Positions 24,998 through 33,249 of a stretch of 64,000 bases of DNA are shown here, piece by piece. The notes below the pieces were generated by a model that was not told where the DNA came from, searched no databases, and worked only from the letters and a program-made list of their open reading frames with translations. Numbering within the stretch: the first letter of the stretch is position 1; each line of letters begins with the position of its first letter. The stretch covers positions 1 through 64,000 of the forward strand of contig CADFJN010000009.1 of the NCBI GenBank assembly GCA_902834555.1, given 5' to 3'. A program made the translations under genes and the position numbers. The stretch is from Atopobiaceae bacterium. GTDB taxonomy: Bacteria > Actinomycetota > Coriobacteriia > Coriobacteriales > Atopobiaceae.

Positions 24998-26826
24998 TTG
25001 TCCCCGCCTCCTCCCCGCGAAGCATCTCCCACAGGCATGCGAATCGCTGCGTTGAGCGAGGTTGGGGACAGCTCAAGGGAGAGGGTGCCGCGGGAACCCT
25101 TGAGGTCTTCTCGCAGGCTCGCCGCTGCGGCCTCCAGACGCGCCGCGTCCATCTGTGCCACGTCCAGTGCCGCCCGCATCTCAACGTGCCTCTCGTCACC
25201 GCTCACAAAGAGCATGAGGATCGGGTCGACAGCAAAGAGCGCAACGGAGGCCACGTCGTACAGGCAGTCGTAGAGCACGCTCACCACCGCGGAGGGAAGC
25301 TCGCCATCCAAGTTCACCACTGCCGCACAGTCAACGCCAATGGAGCGCAGGTCAGATGCCGTCTCGTTATAGACGAGCTGCAGGCGGTCGCGGTCGAACT
25401 CGGGATCGCTCCTCTCGGAGAGGACCAGGGCGCCCTTGCGCTTGCAATAGGCCACGAGGAGCTTGACCTCGGTGAGCATGTCCCACCTTTGCGCACGCTC
25501 ACCCGCCTCGCTCCCCTTTGGCAGCGCAGCGAGAAGCTCACGCATGTGGCTCACCTTGTCCGAGATGGACCCTTCAATACTGCTGAGCAGGCGCTCCTCG
25601 CTCTCGAGGCGCCACAGCTCGCGACGGACGCCGCTCTCGTGCCGAAGGACCTCGTTGCTTCTCCGCAGGCGCTCCTGACGCGCGGTAAGAACGCGGCGCC
25701 GCTCGTCCAGGAGGGCCACGTCCTCGCCGAGAAGCGCCGCCCCGCCACTCACCCCGTAGACCTTGAAGAGCGTGTGCGGAATGGCGGAGGTCCTGAACCT
25801 CGTGACCCTGTCATGCGTCCGTGACTGGGCGACTCGTAACGTGAGGTCGAAGACGGGAGCAGGTACCGGACCGGCCGAATTGGTGGCAAAGGCAACCGAG
25901 CCGTCTCGGTCGACAACTTTGAGGTCGAGGGGAAGACGCGAGAAGGCCTCGCCATACCACGAGTACGACGGCAGGAGGCCAAGATCTAGCGCAAGCTCCA
26001 GAAGCATCGCCACTATGAGGGAGTAGTTGAGGGAGAAGTTCGTCTTGGTGGCAAGCTCGTTGCGCAGCGCGTACATGAGGCAGTAGGCAACAAAGGGAAC
26101 TGCCGCCATGACGAGAAGTGCGATGACGCCGTGCAGCCGCCGACGCGACGCGGCAAAGAGAAGAGCAAAGAAGCCCAGGTACTCCGCAGCATAGACAGCC
26201 ACCGCAAGCCAGTAGCCCCAGTTGTAGACGTAGGCCTCCTGCCAGTCTGGCCTCGAGATGTCAACAGAGAAGACCTGCAGGTGCATGCCGTTGGTAAGCA
26301 CCAAGGCAATGATTGCGGCGCTTGTCGCCCAAGCAACCCGTCGCAGGAATACAGCCCAGGGCCTGGCATCCAGAGCCGCCGCGCGCAGAGCGCACAGCAG
26401 GCAGAGCAACGGAATGAACGTCATGGGCACGTAGTAGAGGTACCAGAGAAAAGCAATGAGCTGAGGGCTATTGATGGGACACCGATACTTGATGAGCACG
26501 TCGAGCATCCATAGGCCAACGAGCAGCGCCACGCCCTTGAGGCAGTGGCGAATCTGCGCGTCCGAGCACCGCATGTGGACAGAGAAGCCCCAGAGCGCTG
26601 CTGCCGGAGCCATGAGAATCATGAATCCCGAGGTGGCAGATGGCCCCACGCTGTAGGAATCCGGCGGTCGGAAGGGAGACCAGCGCAAGAGCATGGTGCT
26701 GCCCGGCGTGGGCGAGGGCATGCTGCCAAACACCTGCATGGCGAGGAGGGCCAGGCACAGGAGGACCCCTCCGGCGCATGCGCCGGCGATAACCTTTCGC
26801 GCAAACGTGTCATCAGACCTGCTCAC
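24994..26826 (-). CDS. Multi-pass sensor-like protein with degenerate kinase region
   Basis: A 610-residue membrane protein. It has a first helix near residue 15-35, then about seven more between 75 and 345, followed by a PAS-like stretch (DLKVVDRDGSVAFATNSAG), a long coiled coil (about 430-495) and a C-terminal region that looks like a worn HATPase domain. It lacks a clear histidine box and clear N/G boxes. The GTG start at 26826 stands 7 nt after GGGAGGGGG; a longer ATG reading exists without a ribosome site. It overlaps the true kinase gene by 4 bp. I infer a signal-detecting partner or pseudokinase for that kinase. Confidence 0.7.
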   Translation of the reverse strand: MSRSDDTFARKVIAGACAGGVLLCLALLAMQVFGSMPSPTPGSTMLLRWSPFRPPDSYSVGPSATSGFMILMAPAAALWGFSVHMRCSDAQIRHCLKGVALLVGLWMLDVLIKYRCPINSPQLIAFLWYLYYVPMTFIPLLCLLCALRAAALDARPWAVFLRRVAWATSAAIIALVLTNGMHLQVFSVDISRPDWQEAYVYNWGYWLAVAVYAAEYLGFFALLFAASRRRLHGVIALLVMAAVPFVAYCLMYALRNELATKTNFSLNYSLIVAMLLELALDLGLLPSYSWYGEAFSRLPLDLKVVDRDGSVAFATNSAGPVPAPVFDLTLRVAQSRTHDRVTRFRTSAIPHTLFKVYGVSGGAALLGEDVALLDERRRVLTARQERLRRSNEVLRHESGVRRELWRLESEERLLSSIEGSISDKVSHMRELLAALPKGSEAGERAQRWDMLTEVKLLVAYCKRKGALVLSERSDPEFDRDRLQLVYNETASDLRSIGVDCAAVVNLDGELPSAVVSVLYDCLYDVASVALFAVDPILMLFVSGDERHVEMRAALDVAQMDAARLEAAAASLREDLKGSRGTLSLELSPTSLNAAIRMPVGDASRGGGGDK

Positions 26827-27028
26827 GCGGGTGCCCCCTCCCGCTCGCGCCTCAATGGCGGCCCATAACCCCATTTTTAGTCGCGCCGGATACCGCGCTT
26901 TGGGTCGCGCGGCCAACGTTCGACAGGCGTTTTGGGACGTTCGGTAATTCCGCCATCGGGGCATGCGAATCACCCTGATGGTGAGGGCGACCGTGCCCAA
27001 CGGAAATAATGACGAAGGAGCGTGAACC

Positions 27029-28282
27029 ATGGGACTTCTGAGAGCTGGAATGGGTGCCGTGGGCGGGGTTCTCGCCGACTCCTGGCGTGAATACTTCTAC
27101 TGCGACTCGCTTGACGCGAATACCCTCGTGGTCAAGGGACGCAAGAGGATTTCGGCGCAGGGACGCTCGTCGAACACGCGCGGCGAGGACAACATCATCT
27201 CGAACGGATCCGTCATCGCCGTGAACGAGGGCCAGTACATGATCATCGTCGAGCAGGGCGCCGTGGTCGAAGCATGTGGCGAGCCGGGTGAGTTCGTGTT
27301 CGACAGCTCAACGGAACCGAGCCTCTTCTTTGGCGAGGGCGGCTCGCTGGGCGAGCGGATAAGGGCGTCCTTCGAGCGCGTGGGGACGCGCTTCTCGTTT
27401 GGCGGTGACACGGGCAAGGACCAGCGCGTCTACTTCTTCAACGCCAAGGAGATTGTGGGCAACAAGTACGGGACGGCGGCGCCGGTGCCCTTCCGCGTGG
27501 TCGACAACAACATTGGACTGGACGTGGACATCTCCGTGCGCTGCAACGGCGAGTACTCGTACCGGATTGTCGACCCGCTCATGTTCTACAAGAACGTGTG
27601 CGGCAACGTCGAGCAGCCCTACACGCGAGACAAAATAGACTCGCAGCTCAAGAGCGAGCTGCTCACGGCACTGCAGCCGGCATTTGCGCGCATCTCGGCA
27701 ATGGGTGTGCGGTACTCGGCGGTGCCCGCGCACACCAAGGAGCTGGCGCAGGCGCTGAACGAGGAGCTCTCCCAATCCTGGGGGCAGATGCGCGGCATAG
27801 AGGTGGCGGCCTTTGGCGTGAACTCCATCGTTGCCTCCCCCGAGGACGAGGCCATGATCAAGGAGCTGCAGAAGGCGGCCGTCATGCGCGATCCCACGAT
27901 GGCGGCGGCAAACCTTGCCGCGTCGCAGGCAGACGCCATGCGCATGGCAGCCTCCAACAGCGCGGGAGCGGCCGTGGGGTTCATGGGCATGGGGATGGCA
28001 AACGCCATGGGTGGCGGTGTCAACATGCAGGGGCTTTACGGCATGGGCTCCGGAGGCGGTGCGCCAGCCAGGGGTAGCGCGGCACCTGCTGCGGGCGCGA
28101 CGACGGCACCGGCTGCGGCGCCCGGTACCTGGACCTGCTCGTGCGGCGCCCAAAACACCGGGCGCTTCTGCGGCAACTGCGGAAGCCCAAAACCTCAGCC
28201 CACGGACGGGCCGTGGACCTGCTCGTGCGGCACGCAGAACACGGGACGGTTCTGCAGCAACTGCGGAAGCCCGCGCCCGTAG
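27029..28282 (+). CDS. SPFH-domain protein with twin C-terminal zinc ribbons
   Basis: A 417-residue protein of the YdjI-like SPFH group (band-7 fold, sometimes called virion-core-like). The SPFH region spans about 25-280 (VIAVNEGQYMIIVEQGAVV, GEPGEFVFD, DISVRCNGEYSYRI). An Ala/Gly/Met-rich linker follows, then two near-identical Cys4 ribbons (TWTCSCGAQNTGRFCGNCG and WTCSCGTQNTGRFCSNCG). The RBS is GAAGGAG. It is divergent from the two-sensor operon with about 200 bp between, so both may answer the same membrane-stress signal. Relatives in Bacillus are recruited to membranes during envelope stress. Confidence 0.85.
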   Translation: MGLLRAGMGAVGGVLADSWREYFYCDSLDANTLVVKGRKRISAQGRSSNTRGEDNIISNGSVIAVNEGQYMIIVEQGAVVEACGEPGEFVFDSSTEPSLFFGEGGSLGERIRASFERVGTRFSFGGDTGKDQRVYFFNAKEIVGNKYGTAAPVPFRVVDNNIGLDVDISVRCNGEYSYRIVDPLMFYKNVCGNVEQPYTRDKIDSQLKSELLTALQPAFARISAMGVRYSAVPAHTKELAQALNEELSQSWGQMRGIEVAAFGVNSIVASPEDEAMIKELQKAAVMRDPTMAAANLAASQADAMRMAASNSAGAAVGFMGMGMANAMGGGVNMQGLYGMGSGGGAPARGSAAPAAGATTAPAAAPGTWTCSCGAQNTGRFCGNCGSPKPQPTDGPWTCSCGTQNTGRFCSNCGSPRP

Positions 28283-28301
28283 GCGACTCCCGGGACGATT
28301 G

Positions 28302-28454
28302 CCGCAAGAATGTGCCCTCCGGCGAGAGCGTGTCGCCGGAGGGCCTCATGTGTTGCAAATCGCATCAAAGCGGCCTCTCCGGAGACAAAAAGTCGCCGGA
28401 GAGGCCCAACTGTTGCAGGGCGCGCCAAATGGCGCCTTCCGGCGACGAGAAGCG
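28302..28454 (+). repeat. Hairpin array P3, first copy (left flank of the PTS locus)
   Basis: It holds two complete hairpins, GCCCTCCGGCGA...TCGCCGGAGGGC (28314-28344) and GGCCTCTCCGGAGAC...GTCGCCGGAGAGGCC (28372-28406), then one half hairpin (GGCGCCTTCCGGCGAC). Spacers read TGTTGCAAATCGCATCAAA and similar. It is about 90 percent identical, in the same orientation, to 32601-32753. The sequence just after it (GCGCGGGC...GCCCGCGC, 28451-28479) is probably the terminator of the minus-strand PTS operon. Confidence 0.9.
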
Positions 28455-28511
28455 CGGGCCCGCCCAAGGCGAGCCCGCGCAAAAGACCGCGGATGCAGGA
28501 GCAGTGTCTTG

Positions 28512-29906
28512 CTACTCCTCCTCGGGAGTGTGGTTGATAACCGGGCTCTTGGTCTTGATGAAGTTGGGGATGAAGGCCACAACGAGCAGGATGGCGAGAA
28601 TAACGTAGACGCCGGTGGGGCCGAAGGCGGCAGCAGTGCGGCCGAGGGTGATGCCGATTACGCCAAAGTCAAAGTCGCCGAAGGTGGTGTTCTGGAAGCC
28701 AAAGACGCTCAGAACGGGGAGCAGCAGGGCCGGCGCAAAGGTGATGAGCAGACCGTTGACGAAGGCGCCAAGCGCTGCGCCCTTGCGGCCGCCGGTCGCA
28801 TTGCCAAAGATACCAGCGGTAGCGCCGCAGAAGAAGTGGGGAACCATGCCGGGAATGATAAAGACGCCCATGGTGGCACCCACGATGAACATGCCAACCA
28901 CACCGCCAATGAAGGAGGCAACAAAGCCGAGGATAACGGCCGTGGGGGCATACGGGAAGAACACGGCGCAGTCGACGGCGGGAATGGCACCGGGGATGAG
29001 CTTGTTCGAGATGCCCTGGAAGGCGGGAACGAGGTCAGCAAGGATCATACGGACGCCGTTGTAGACGATAGTAACGCCAACGGCGAAGGACAGCGCGCAG
29101 GTCAGAGCATAGACGATGAAGTTATCGCCGCCAGCAAGCTCGTCGACCACGGCGGGATCGGCAACCCAAGCGACAATGCCGGTGAGCAGGTAGAAGAACG
29201 CCATGGTCAGGCCAGTGGAGATGGTGGTGTCGCGCAGGAAGGACAGGCTCTCGGGAACCTCAATCTTCTCGGTGCTGTTCTCCTCAGCATCCTTCTTGAA
29301 GATGCTGCCCACCGCAGCGGAGATGTAGTACGCGAGGGAGCCAAAGTGGCCCATGGAAATCTCGTCGCCCTCGGTGACCTTCTCGGTGAAGTGCTGGCCA
29401 ACTGCGGGAAGCATGGCGCTCACAAGGCCGAGGAACAGGCCGCCCGTGATGACCAGGGGGACATCGGTGAAGCCGGAAGCCTGGAGCACGGCGGAGAGCA
29501 GGCAGGCCATGAAGAGGCTGTGGTGACCGGTGAGGAAGATGTACTTGAACTTGGTGAAGCGGGCAATCAGGATGTTGACCACGTAACCGAGGATCAGGAT
29601 GACCATGGTCTGGACGCCAAGAACCGTCTGTGCCATGGAGACGATGACCTCGTTGTTGGGGACAACGCCCTGGATGTGGAAACCGGTCTCGATGAAGGTG
29701 CCAAGAGGGGCAAGGTTGGTCTGGATGAGGCCGGCACCCGCAGAGAGCATAAGGTAGCCAAGGATTGGCTTAAGGGTGCCGGTCATAATCTTGTGGGCGG
29801 GACGCTTGAGTGCCACAAGGCCCACAAACGAGAACAGACCCATGATCCACGCCGGCTTGGTGAGAATAGACTCAAAGAACTTGAGTACAACGAGAAGTGC
29901 GTCCAT
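28512..29906 (-). CDS. ulaA: PTS ascorbate-type transporter, IIC component
   Basis: A 464-residue membrane permease of the SgaT/UlaA family (about 11 helices), which imports L-ascorbate or a similar sugar acid with phosphorylation by its IIB partner. Family text: KPILGYLMLSAGAGL, TGHHSLFMACLLSAV, GGDNFIVYALTCAL and GMVPHFFCGATAGIFGNATGG. The ATG at 29906 has GGAG six bases upstream; an ATG two codons earlier overlaps that site. The C-terminus is acidic (NHTPEEE). It is the last gene of the operon talC-IIA-IIB-IIC. The pairing with a transaldolase rather than ula catabolic enzymes leaves the substrate open. Confidence 0.87.
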   Translation of the reverse strand: MDALLVVLKFFESILTKPAWIMGLFSFVGLVALKRPAHKIMTGTLKPILGYLMLSAGAGLIQTNLAPLGTFIETGFHIQGVVPNNEVIVSMAQTVLGVQTMVILILGYVVNILIARFTKFKYIFLTGHHSLFMACLLSAVLQASGFTDVPLVITGGLFLGLVSAMLPAVGQHFTEKVTEGDEISMGHFGSLAYYISAAVGSIFKKDAEENSTEKIEVPESLSFLRDTTISTGLTMAFFYLLTGIVAWVADPAVVDELAGGDNFIVYALTCALSFAVGVTIVYNGVRMILADLVPAFQGISNKLIPGAIPAVDCAVFFPYAPTAVILGFVASFIGGVVGMFIVGATMGVFIIPGMVPHFFCGATAGIFGNATGGRKGAALGAFVNGLLITFAPALLLPVLSVFGFQNTTFGDFDFGVIGITLGRTAAAFGPTGVYVILAILLVVAFIPNFIKTKSPVINHTPEEE

Positions 29907-29969
29907 ATACATCTCCTTCGATTAGTAACTGCTTACGCCCGGATGCTGCTCCCAGGCGCAGCGTCATCG

Positions 29970-30248
29970 CTACTGGGCCTTTGCCGCTGCGGCCTTGATT
30001 GCCTCGAGGGCGTCCTCGCGGATCTTCTTCTTGTTCACGTAGCTGCGAACAATGACGATGTTGCCGTGAAGCTCGGGCGCAAGCTCCTTGACCGTGATGA
30101 AGAGATCCGGGTTGGATGAGGAGGCGCCGTTCAGGTCCATGGACTCAACGTCGGCGGCTATACCCTCCTCGTCGCAAATCTCCTGCACCTTGCCGGCGAG
30201 CATCAGGCTCGAACCGATGCCATTGCCGCAAACCGTAATGATGTGCAT
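29970..30248 (-). CDS. ulaB: PTS IIB component, ascorbate/galactitol type
   Basis: A 92-residue cytoplasmic phosphocarrier. The phosphocysteine is Cys7 in ITVCGNGIGSSLML, and the fold is that of the lactate/ascorbate IIB group. AAGGAAG precedes the ATG at 30248. It transfers phosphate from IIA to the substrate carried by the IIC encoded 63 bp downstream. The C-terminus is rich in Ala and Lys (AIKAAAAKAQ). Confidence 0.9.
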   Translation of the reverse strand: MHIITVCGNGIGSSLMLAGKVQEICDEEGIAADVESMDLNGASSSNPDLFITVKELAPELHGNIVIVRSYVNKKKIREDALEAIKAAAAKAQ

Positions 30249-30347
30249 GCTTCTTCCTTTCATACTCAGCCCGCATTCGCGCGGGCGCCGTTCCAAGCGT
30301 CTGACGTTGGTGCGGCCCCTTGAGGCCGTCCTTATCAGCAGACAACC

Positions 30348-30797
30348 CTACTTGAAGAACGAGTCCATCGTGGCAATGACGTCTTCCGGCGTCGCGCACG
30401 CCGCGAGCTTTGGGATGGCATCCTCGTCATCAAAGATCTTTGCCAGCTCGGCGAGGCAATCGAGGTGCTCTCGGGGATTGGGGGCGCAGATGCCGATAAG
30501 CACGCTCACCGGGTCATACTCGTCGTGGCCAAACCTCACGGGCTCGTCAAGGGTGAGGATGCAGATGCCCTCCTCGGAGACGTTTCCATTGGACTGGGCG
30601 TGGGGCATTGCCACGCCCTCCTCAAGCACTACGTACGGCCCGAACTTCTCGATGGAGGAAACCATCGACTCGGTGTAGGTGTGGTCGCACTTCCCGGCGG
30701 CCTCCAGCAGGGCTCCAGCCTTAATCACCGCGTCACGCCAGTCCGTCGCGTGAACATGGCAGCGAATCACCTGAGGGGTAAGCAGGTCCTTCAGCAT
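30348..30797 (-). CDS. ulaC: PTS IIA component (mannitol/fructose-type fold)
   Basis: A 149-residue phosphocarrier of the PTS_EIIA_2 family. The phospho-accepting His66 stands in GVAMPHAQ. MLKDLL at the N-terminus is typical; ATG 30797 was chosen over a GTG nine bases upstream that directly abuts the talC stop, because AGGTGG precedes the ATG. It follows talC by 9 bp and would take phosphate from HPr. Confidence 0.88.
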   Translation of the reverse strand: MLKDLLTPQVIRCHVHATDWRDAVIKAGALLEAAGKCDHTYTESMVSSIEKFGPYVVLEEGVAMPHAQSNGNVSEEGICILTLDEPVRFGHDEYDPVSVLIGICAPNPREHLDCLAELAKIFDDEDAIPKLAACATPEDVIATMDSFFK

Positions 30798-30806
30798 CCC
30801 AACCAC

Positions 30807-31511
30807 CTACGGCAGGATGTGGAAGCCCAGCGCCTGGGCGTCCTTGTTGAATCCGCGCACGGTGTCGAGCGAATACTCGAAGAGGTCCTTGCCCACGTTC
30901 TTGCGCTTGGCGAGGATGGAGTTCTGCACGGTGATGATCTGGCAGCCCACCGACTCGGCCTGGAAGATGTTGAGCAGCTCGCGCGTGCTAGCCCAGAGGA
31001 TCTCGCACTGGGGCTTGGGAGCGGCGAGCTTCACGGCATCCGCAACCACCGGCAGGGGGTCGACGCCGGTGTCCGCGATGCGGCCGGCAAAGATGGAGAT
31101 GATCGACGGCACCTCGGGGGACACGGCATCGATGAAGTCGGCAATCTGCTCGTTAGTGAAGAGGGTCGTGACGTTGATCTTGATGCCGTCATGCGAGAGC
31201 TTGCGCACCAGGTCCTTGGTGGACTCGCCCTTGGTGTTGAGCGCGGGGATCTTCACGTAGACGTTCTCGGCCCACGTCGCAATCTCGCGCGCCTCGGCCT
31301 CCATGCCCTCAAAGTCATCAGCGAAGACCTCGAACGAGACCGGCAGGTCCTTGATCTGGGCGAGAACCTCCTTTGCGAAGGCACGGTAGTCCGTGACCCC
31401 ACCCTGCTTCATGAGCGATGGGTTGGTGGTGAACCCCTGGACGTTCCCCTCGCGGTACATGTCGAGCATGCCCTCGATGTTGGCGCCATCTGCAAATACC
31501 TTGATGCTCAT
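30807..31511 (-). CDS. Transaldolase / fructose-6-phosphate aldolase family protein
   Basis: A 234-residue class I aldolase of the TalC/FSA group, slightly longer than FSA proper (about 220). The Schiff-base Lys is Lys87 in ENVYVKIPALN, and family text GFTTNPSLMKQGG and NVTTLFTNEQ is clear. GGAGG precedes the ATG at 31511. It is the first gene of the PTS operon, directly behind the DeoR-type operator, so it probably acts on a sugar phosphate produced by that PTS. Similar aldolase-PTS pairs occur in gut and oral bacteria. Confidence 0.85.
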   Translation of the reverse strand: MSIKVFADGANIEGMLDMYREGNVQGFTTNPSLMKQGGVTDYRAFAKEVLAQIKDLPVSFEVFADDFEGMEAEAREIATWAENVYVKIPALNTKGESTKDLVRKLSHDGIKINVTTLFTNEQIADFIDAVSPEVPSIISIFAGRIADTGVDPLPVVADAVKLAAPKPQCEILWASTRELLNIFQAESVGCQIITVQNSILAKRKNVGKDLFEYSLDTVRGFNKDAQALGFHILP

Positions 31512-31541
31512 TCCTCCGCCCTCCACTAAATGATTCATAAA

Positions 31542-31583
31542 GTTCAGATTTATGTTCATAAGTAAATTACTTATGTTCTGAAC
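31542..31583. promoter_or_regulatory. Nested operator for the DeoR-type regulator
   Basis: An inner near-perfect palindrome CATAAGTAAATTACTTATG (31557-31575) is enclosed by GTTCAGA (31542-31548) and TTCTGAAC (31576-31583). It lies 31 bp before the transaldolase start in an AT-rich gap between the PTS operon and the divergent DeoR gene, the expected place for a repressor site. Confidence 0.75.
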
Positions 31584-31794
31584 TTCATTTACATGGAGGT
31601 AGTGTACACACATGGAGACTATGTGGTCGATTTACCTTGTATGATTCTGTGAACGGCTAAATATCAACCGTAAGTGGCAAATTGTCCAACACATGTCGTG
31701 ATGGGTGTTCTTATTTCGAAATCGGAACTCTAAGATGAACATACGCGTGCTTTCCGCAATATCGCGCACCGACTTTCGAAAGGGATGGCAGCAG

Positions 31795-32583
31795 GTGTCC
31801 TCCGAGGAATCGACTCCAGCAGATAGACAGTCGTTCATTCTTGAATGGCTGGACAGCAATCCAAGCATCGCAGTCTCTGACGTGCAGAAGAAGTTCGGGG
31901 TGTCTGACGTCACGGTTCGCCACGACCTCGTTGCCCTTGAGTCCGCTGGAAAAGTGCGGCGCGTTCGCGGCGGAGCAGTCTCTCTCGCACGCACCATGCT
32001 CATGAGCTATCCGGAGGAACGGATCAACTTCAACGTCGCTGCCAAGGACCGCATTGCGCATGCAGCTGCAGAGATGGTCGAGGATGGGGACGTAATCATT
32101 GCCGACATCGGGACAACTGCGTACCAGTTCGTGCGTCATCTCGAGAGCAAGAAGGACATTACCATCATCACCGGGGACCTCTCGATTGCGCACTTTGCAA
32201 GCTTCAATCTTCCTGGAGCCGAGGTCATGCTCCTTGGGGGCAAGGTGCGCAAGGAGCACCTGTACCTGGCGGGTGCCATGACACTCGACGCAATGTCGAA
32301 GCTCTATGCCGACAAGGCGTTCCTGAGCTGCGACGGGTTCCACCAGGACCGCGGCTTCACGGTCGAGCACGACTTCAGTGTGACCATCAAACAGGCTTAC
32401 ATTGCAAACTCGCGTCAAAGCATCATGATGCTTGACTCAAGCAAGCTCGGACGAACGAGTTTCTATCGCTTCTCAACTATGGAAGACTTCGACTGCGTCA
32501 TCACGGACGCCGACCCCGACGGCTACCTTGCCCAGTCCGTGGAACGCACGAAGCACGCCCCTCAGCTGGTAATTGCCAGCTAA
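31795..32583 (+). CDS. DeoR-family transcriptional regulator
   Basis: A 262-residue repressor. The N-terminal winged HTH (residues about 8-60: ILEWLDSNPSIAVSDVQKKFGVSDVTVRHDL) is followed by the DeoR C-terminal sugar-phosphate sensor with DGDVIIADIGTTAYQF, ITGDLSIAH, LLGGKVRKEHLYLAG and DKAFLSCDGF. The GTG at 31795 gives the usual family length with AAAGGGA 11 nt upstream; an ATG at 31735 adds 20 residues but lacks a site. It is divergent from the PTS-transaldolase operon and probably represses it through the palindrome at 31542-31583. Confidence 0.88.
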   Translation: MSSEESTPADRQSFILEWLDSNPSIAVSDVQKKFGVSDVTVRHDLVALESAGKVRRVRGGAVSLARTMLMSYPEERINFNVAAKDRIAHAAAEMVEDGDVIIADIGTTAYQFVRHLESKKDITIITGDLSIAHFASFNLPGAEVMLLGGKVRKEHLYLAGAMTLDAMSKLYADKAFLSCDGFHQDRGFTVEHDFSVTIKQAYIANSRQSIMMLDSSKLGRTSFYRFSTMEDFDCVITDADPDGYLAQSVERTKHAPQLVIAS

Positions 32584-32600
32584 CAGATACGGGGAACAGC

Positions 32601-32753
32601 CGCAAGAATGTGCCCCCCGACGAGTGCGTGCCGCCGGAGGGCCTCATGTGTTGCAAATCGCATCAATGCGGCCTCTCCGGAGACAAAAAGTCGCCGGAGA
32701 GGCCCAAATGTTGCAGACTGTGCCAAATGGCGCCTTCCGGCGACGAGAAGCGC
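32601..32753 (+). repeat. Hairpin array P3, second copy (right flank of the PTS locus)
   Basis: Same length, order and orientation as 28302-28454, starting 17 bp after the DeoR stop. The middle hairpin GGCCTCTCCGGAGAC...GTCGCCGGAGAGGCC (32670-32704) is identical, while the first hairpin has substitutions that weaken its left arm. It brackets the PTS-talC-deoR locus with the first copy. Confidence 0.9.
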
Positions 32754-32777
32754 TGGCCACAGCGCCCTCGGGCGCCC

Positions 32778-33149
32778 CTACCCCTTCGCCGGGATAATCT
32801 CAATCCACTGGCCCTCGGGGTCGGCGATGAAGTAGAGCCCCATTGCGTGGTTCTCGAACACGATGCAGCCCATCTCCTCGTGAAGGCGGTGGAAGGCGTC
32901 GTAGTCGTCCACCTCAAAGGCAATGTGGGTGTCGTCGCCGCCGTTGGCGTACGGCTCGGTGCGTCCGCGGTTCCACGTGAGCTCCAGCTGGAACGGCGAA
33001 GCGTCGTTCTCCATGAACGTGTTTGTCCAGGAGCCGTCGTCCGGGCCGGACTCCCTCACCACGTGGAAGCCAAGCGCCTTCTCGTAGAACGCAATAGTCT
33101 TCTCCTTGTCCAGAACATGCGTGCAGCGATGGACGAACTTTGCCTTCAT
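32778..33149 (-). CDS. gloA: Glyoxalase I (lactoylglutathione lyase) family protein
   Basis: A 123-residue metalloenzyme of the vicinal-oxygen-chelate fold: two beta-alpha-beta-beta-beta units, with His11 (HRCTHVLD), Glu in QLELTWN, His in DDTHIAFEV and Glu in QWIEIIPAKG as the likely metal ligands. It isomerises the hemithioacetal of methylglyoxal and a thiol. AAGGAGG precedes the ATG at 33149. Glutathione is often absent from such anaerobes, so another thiol may serve. Confidence 0.88.
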   Translation of the reverse strand: MKAKFVHRCTHVLDKEKTIAFYEKALGFHVVRESGPDDGSWTNTFMENDASPFQLELTWNRGRTEPYANGGDDTHIAFEVDDYDAFHRLHEEMGCIVFENHAMGLYFIADPEGQWIEIIPAKG

Positions 33150-33249
33150 GGTGGCCTCCTTAGAAAAACGTGGACGCGAGCGCCTGCCCGCATCCGCTCG
33201 TGTTGCGTGCCCGAATCTCAGGATACCAGCGACAAGCGCCGCGCGGCCA

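Noticed and set aside
28302..28454. Possible CRISPR array
   Set aside because: Repeats are self-complementary hairpins with only two to three units, spacers are themselves conserved, and no cas gene is in the window.
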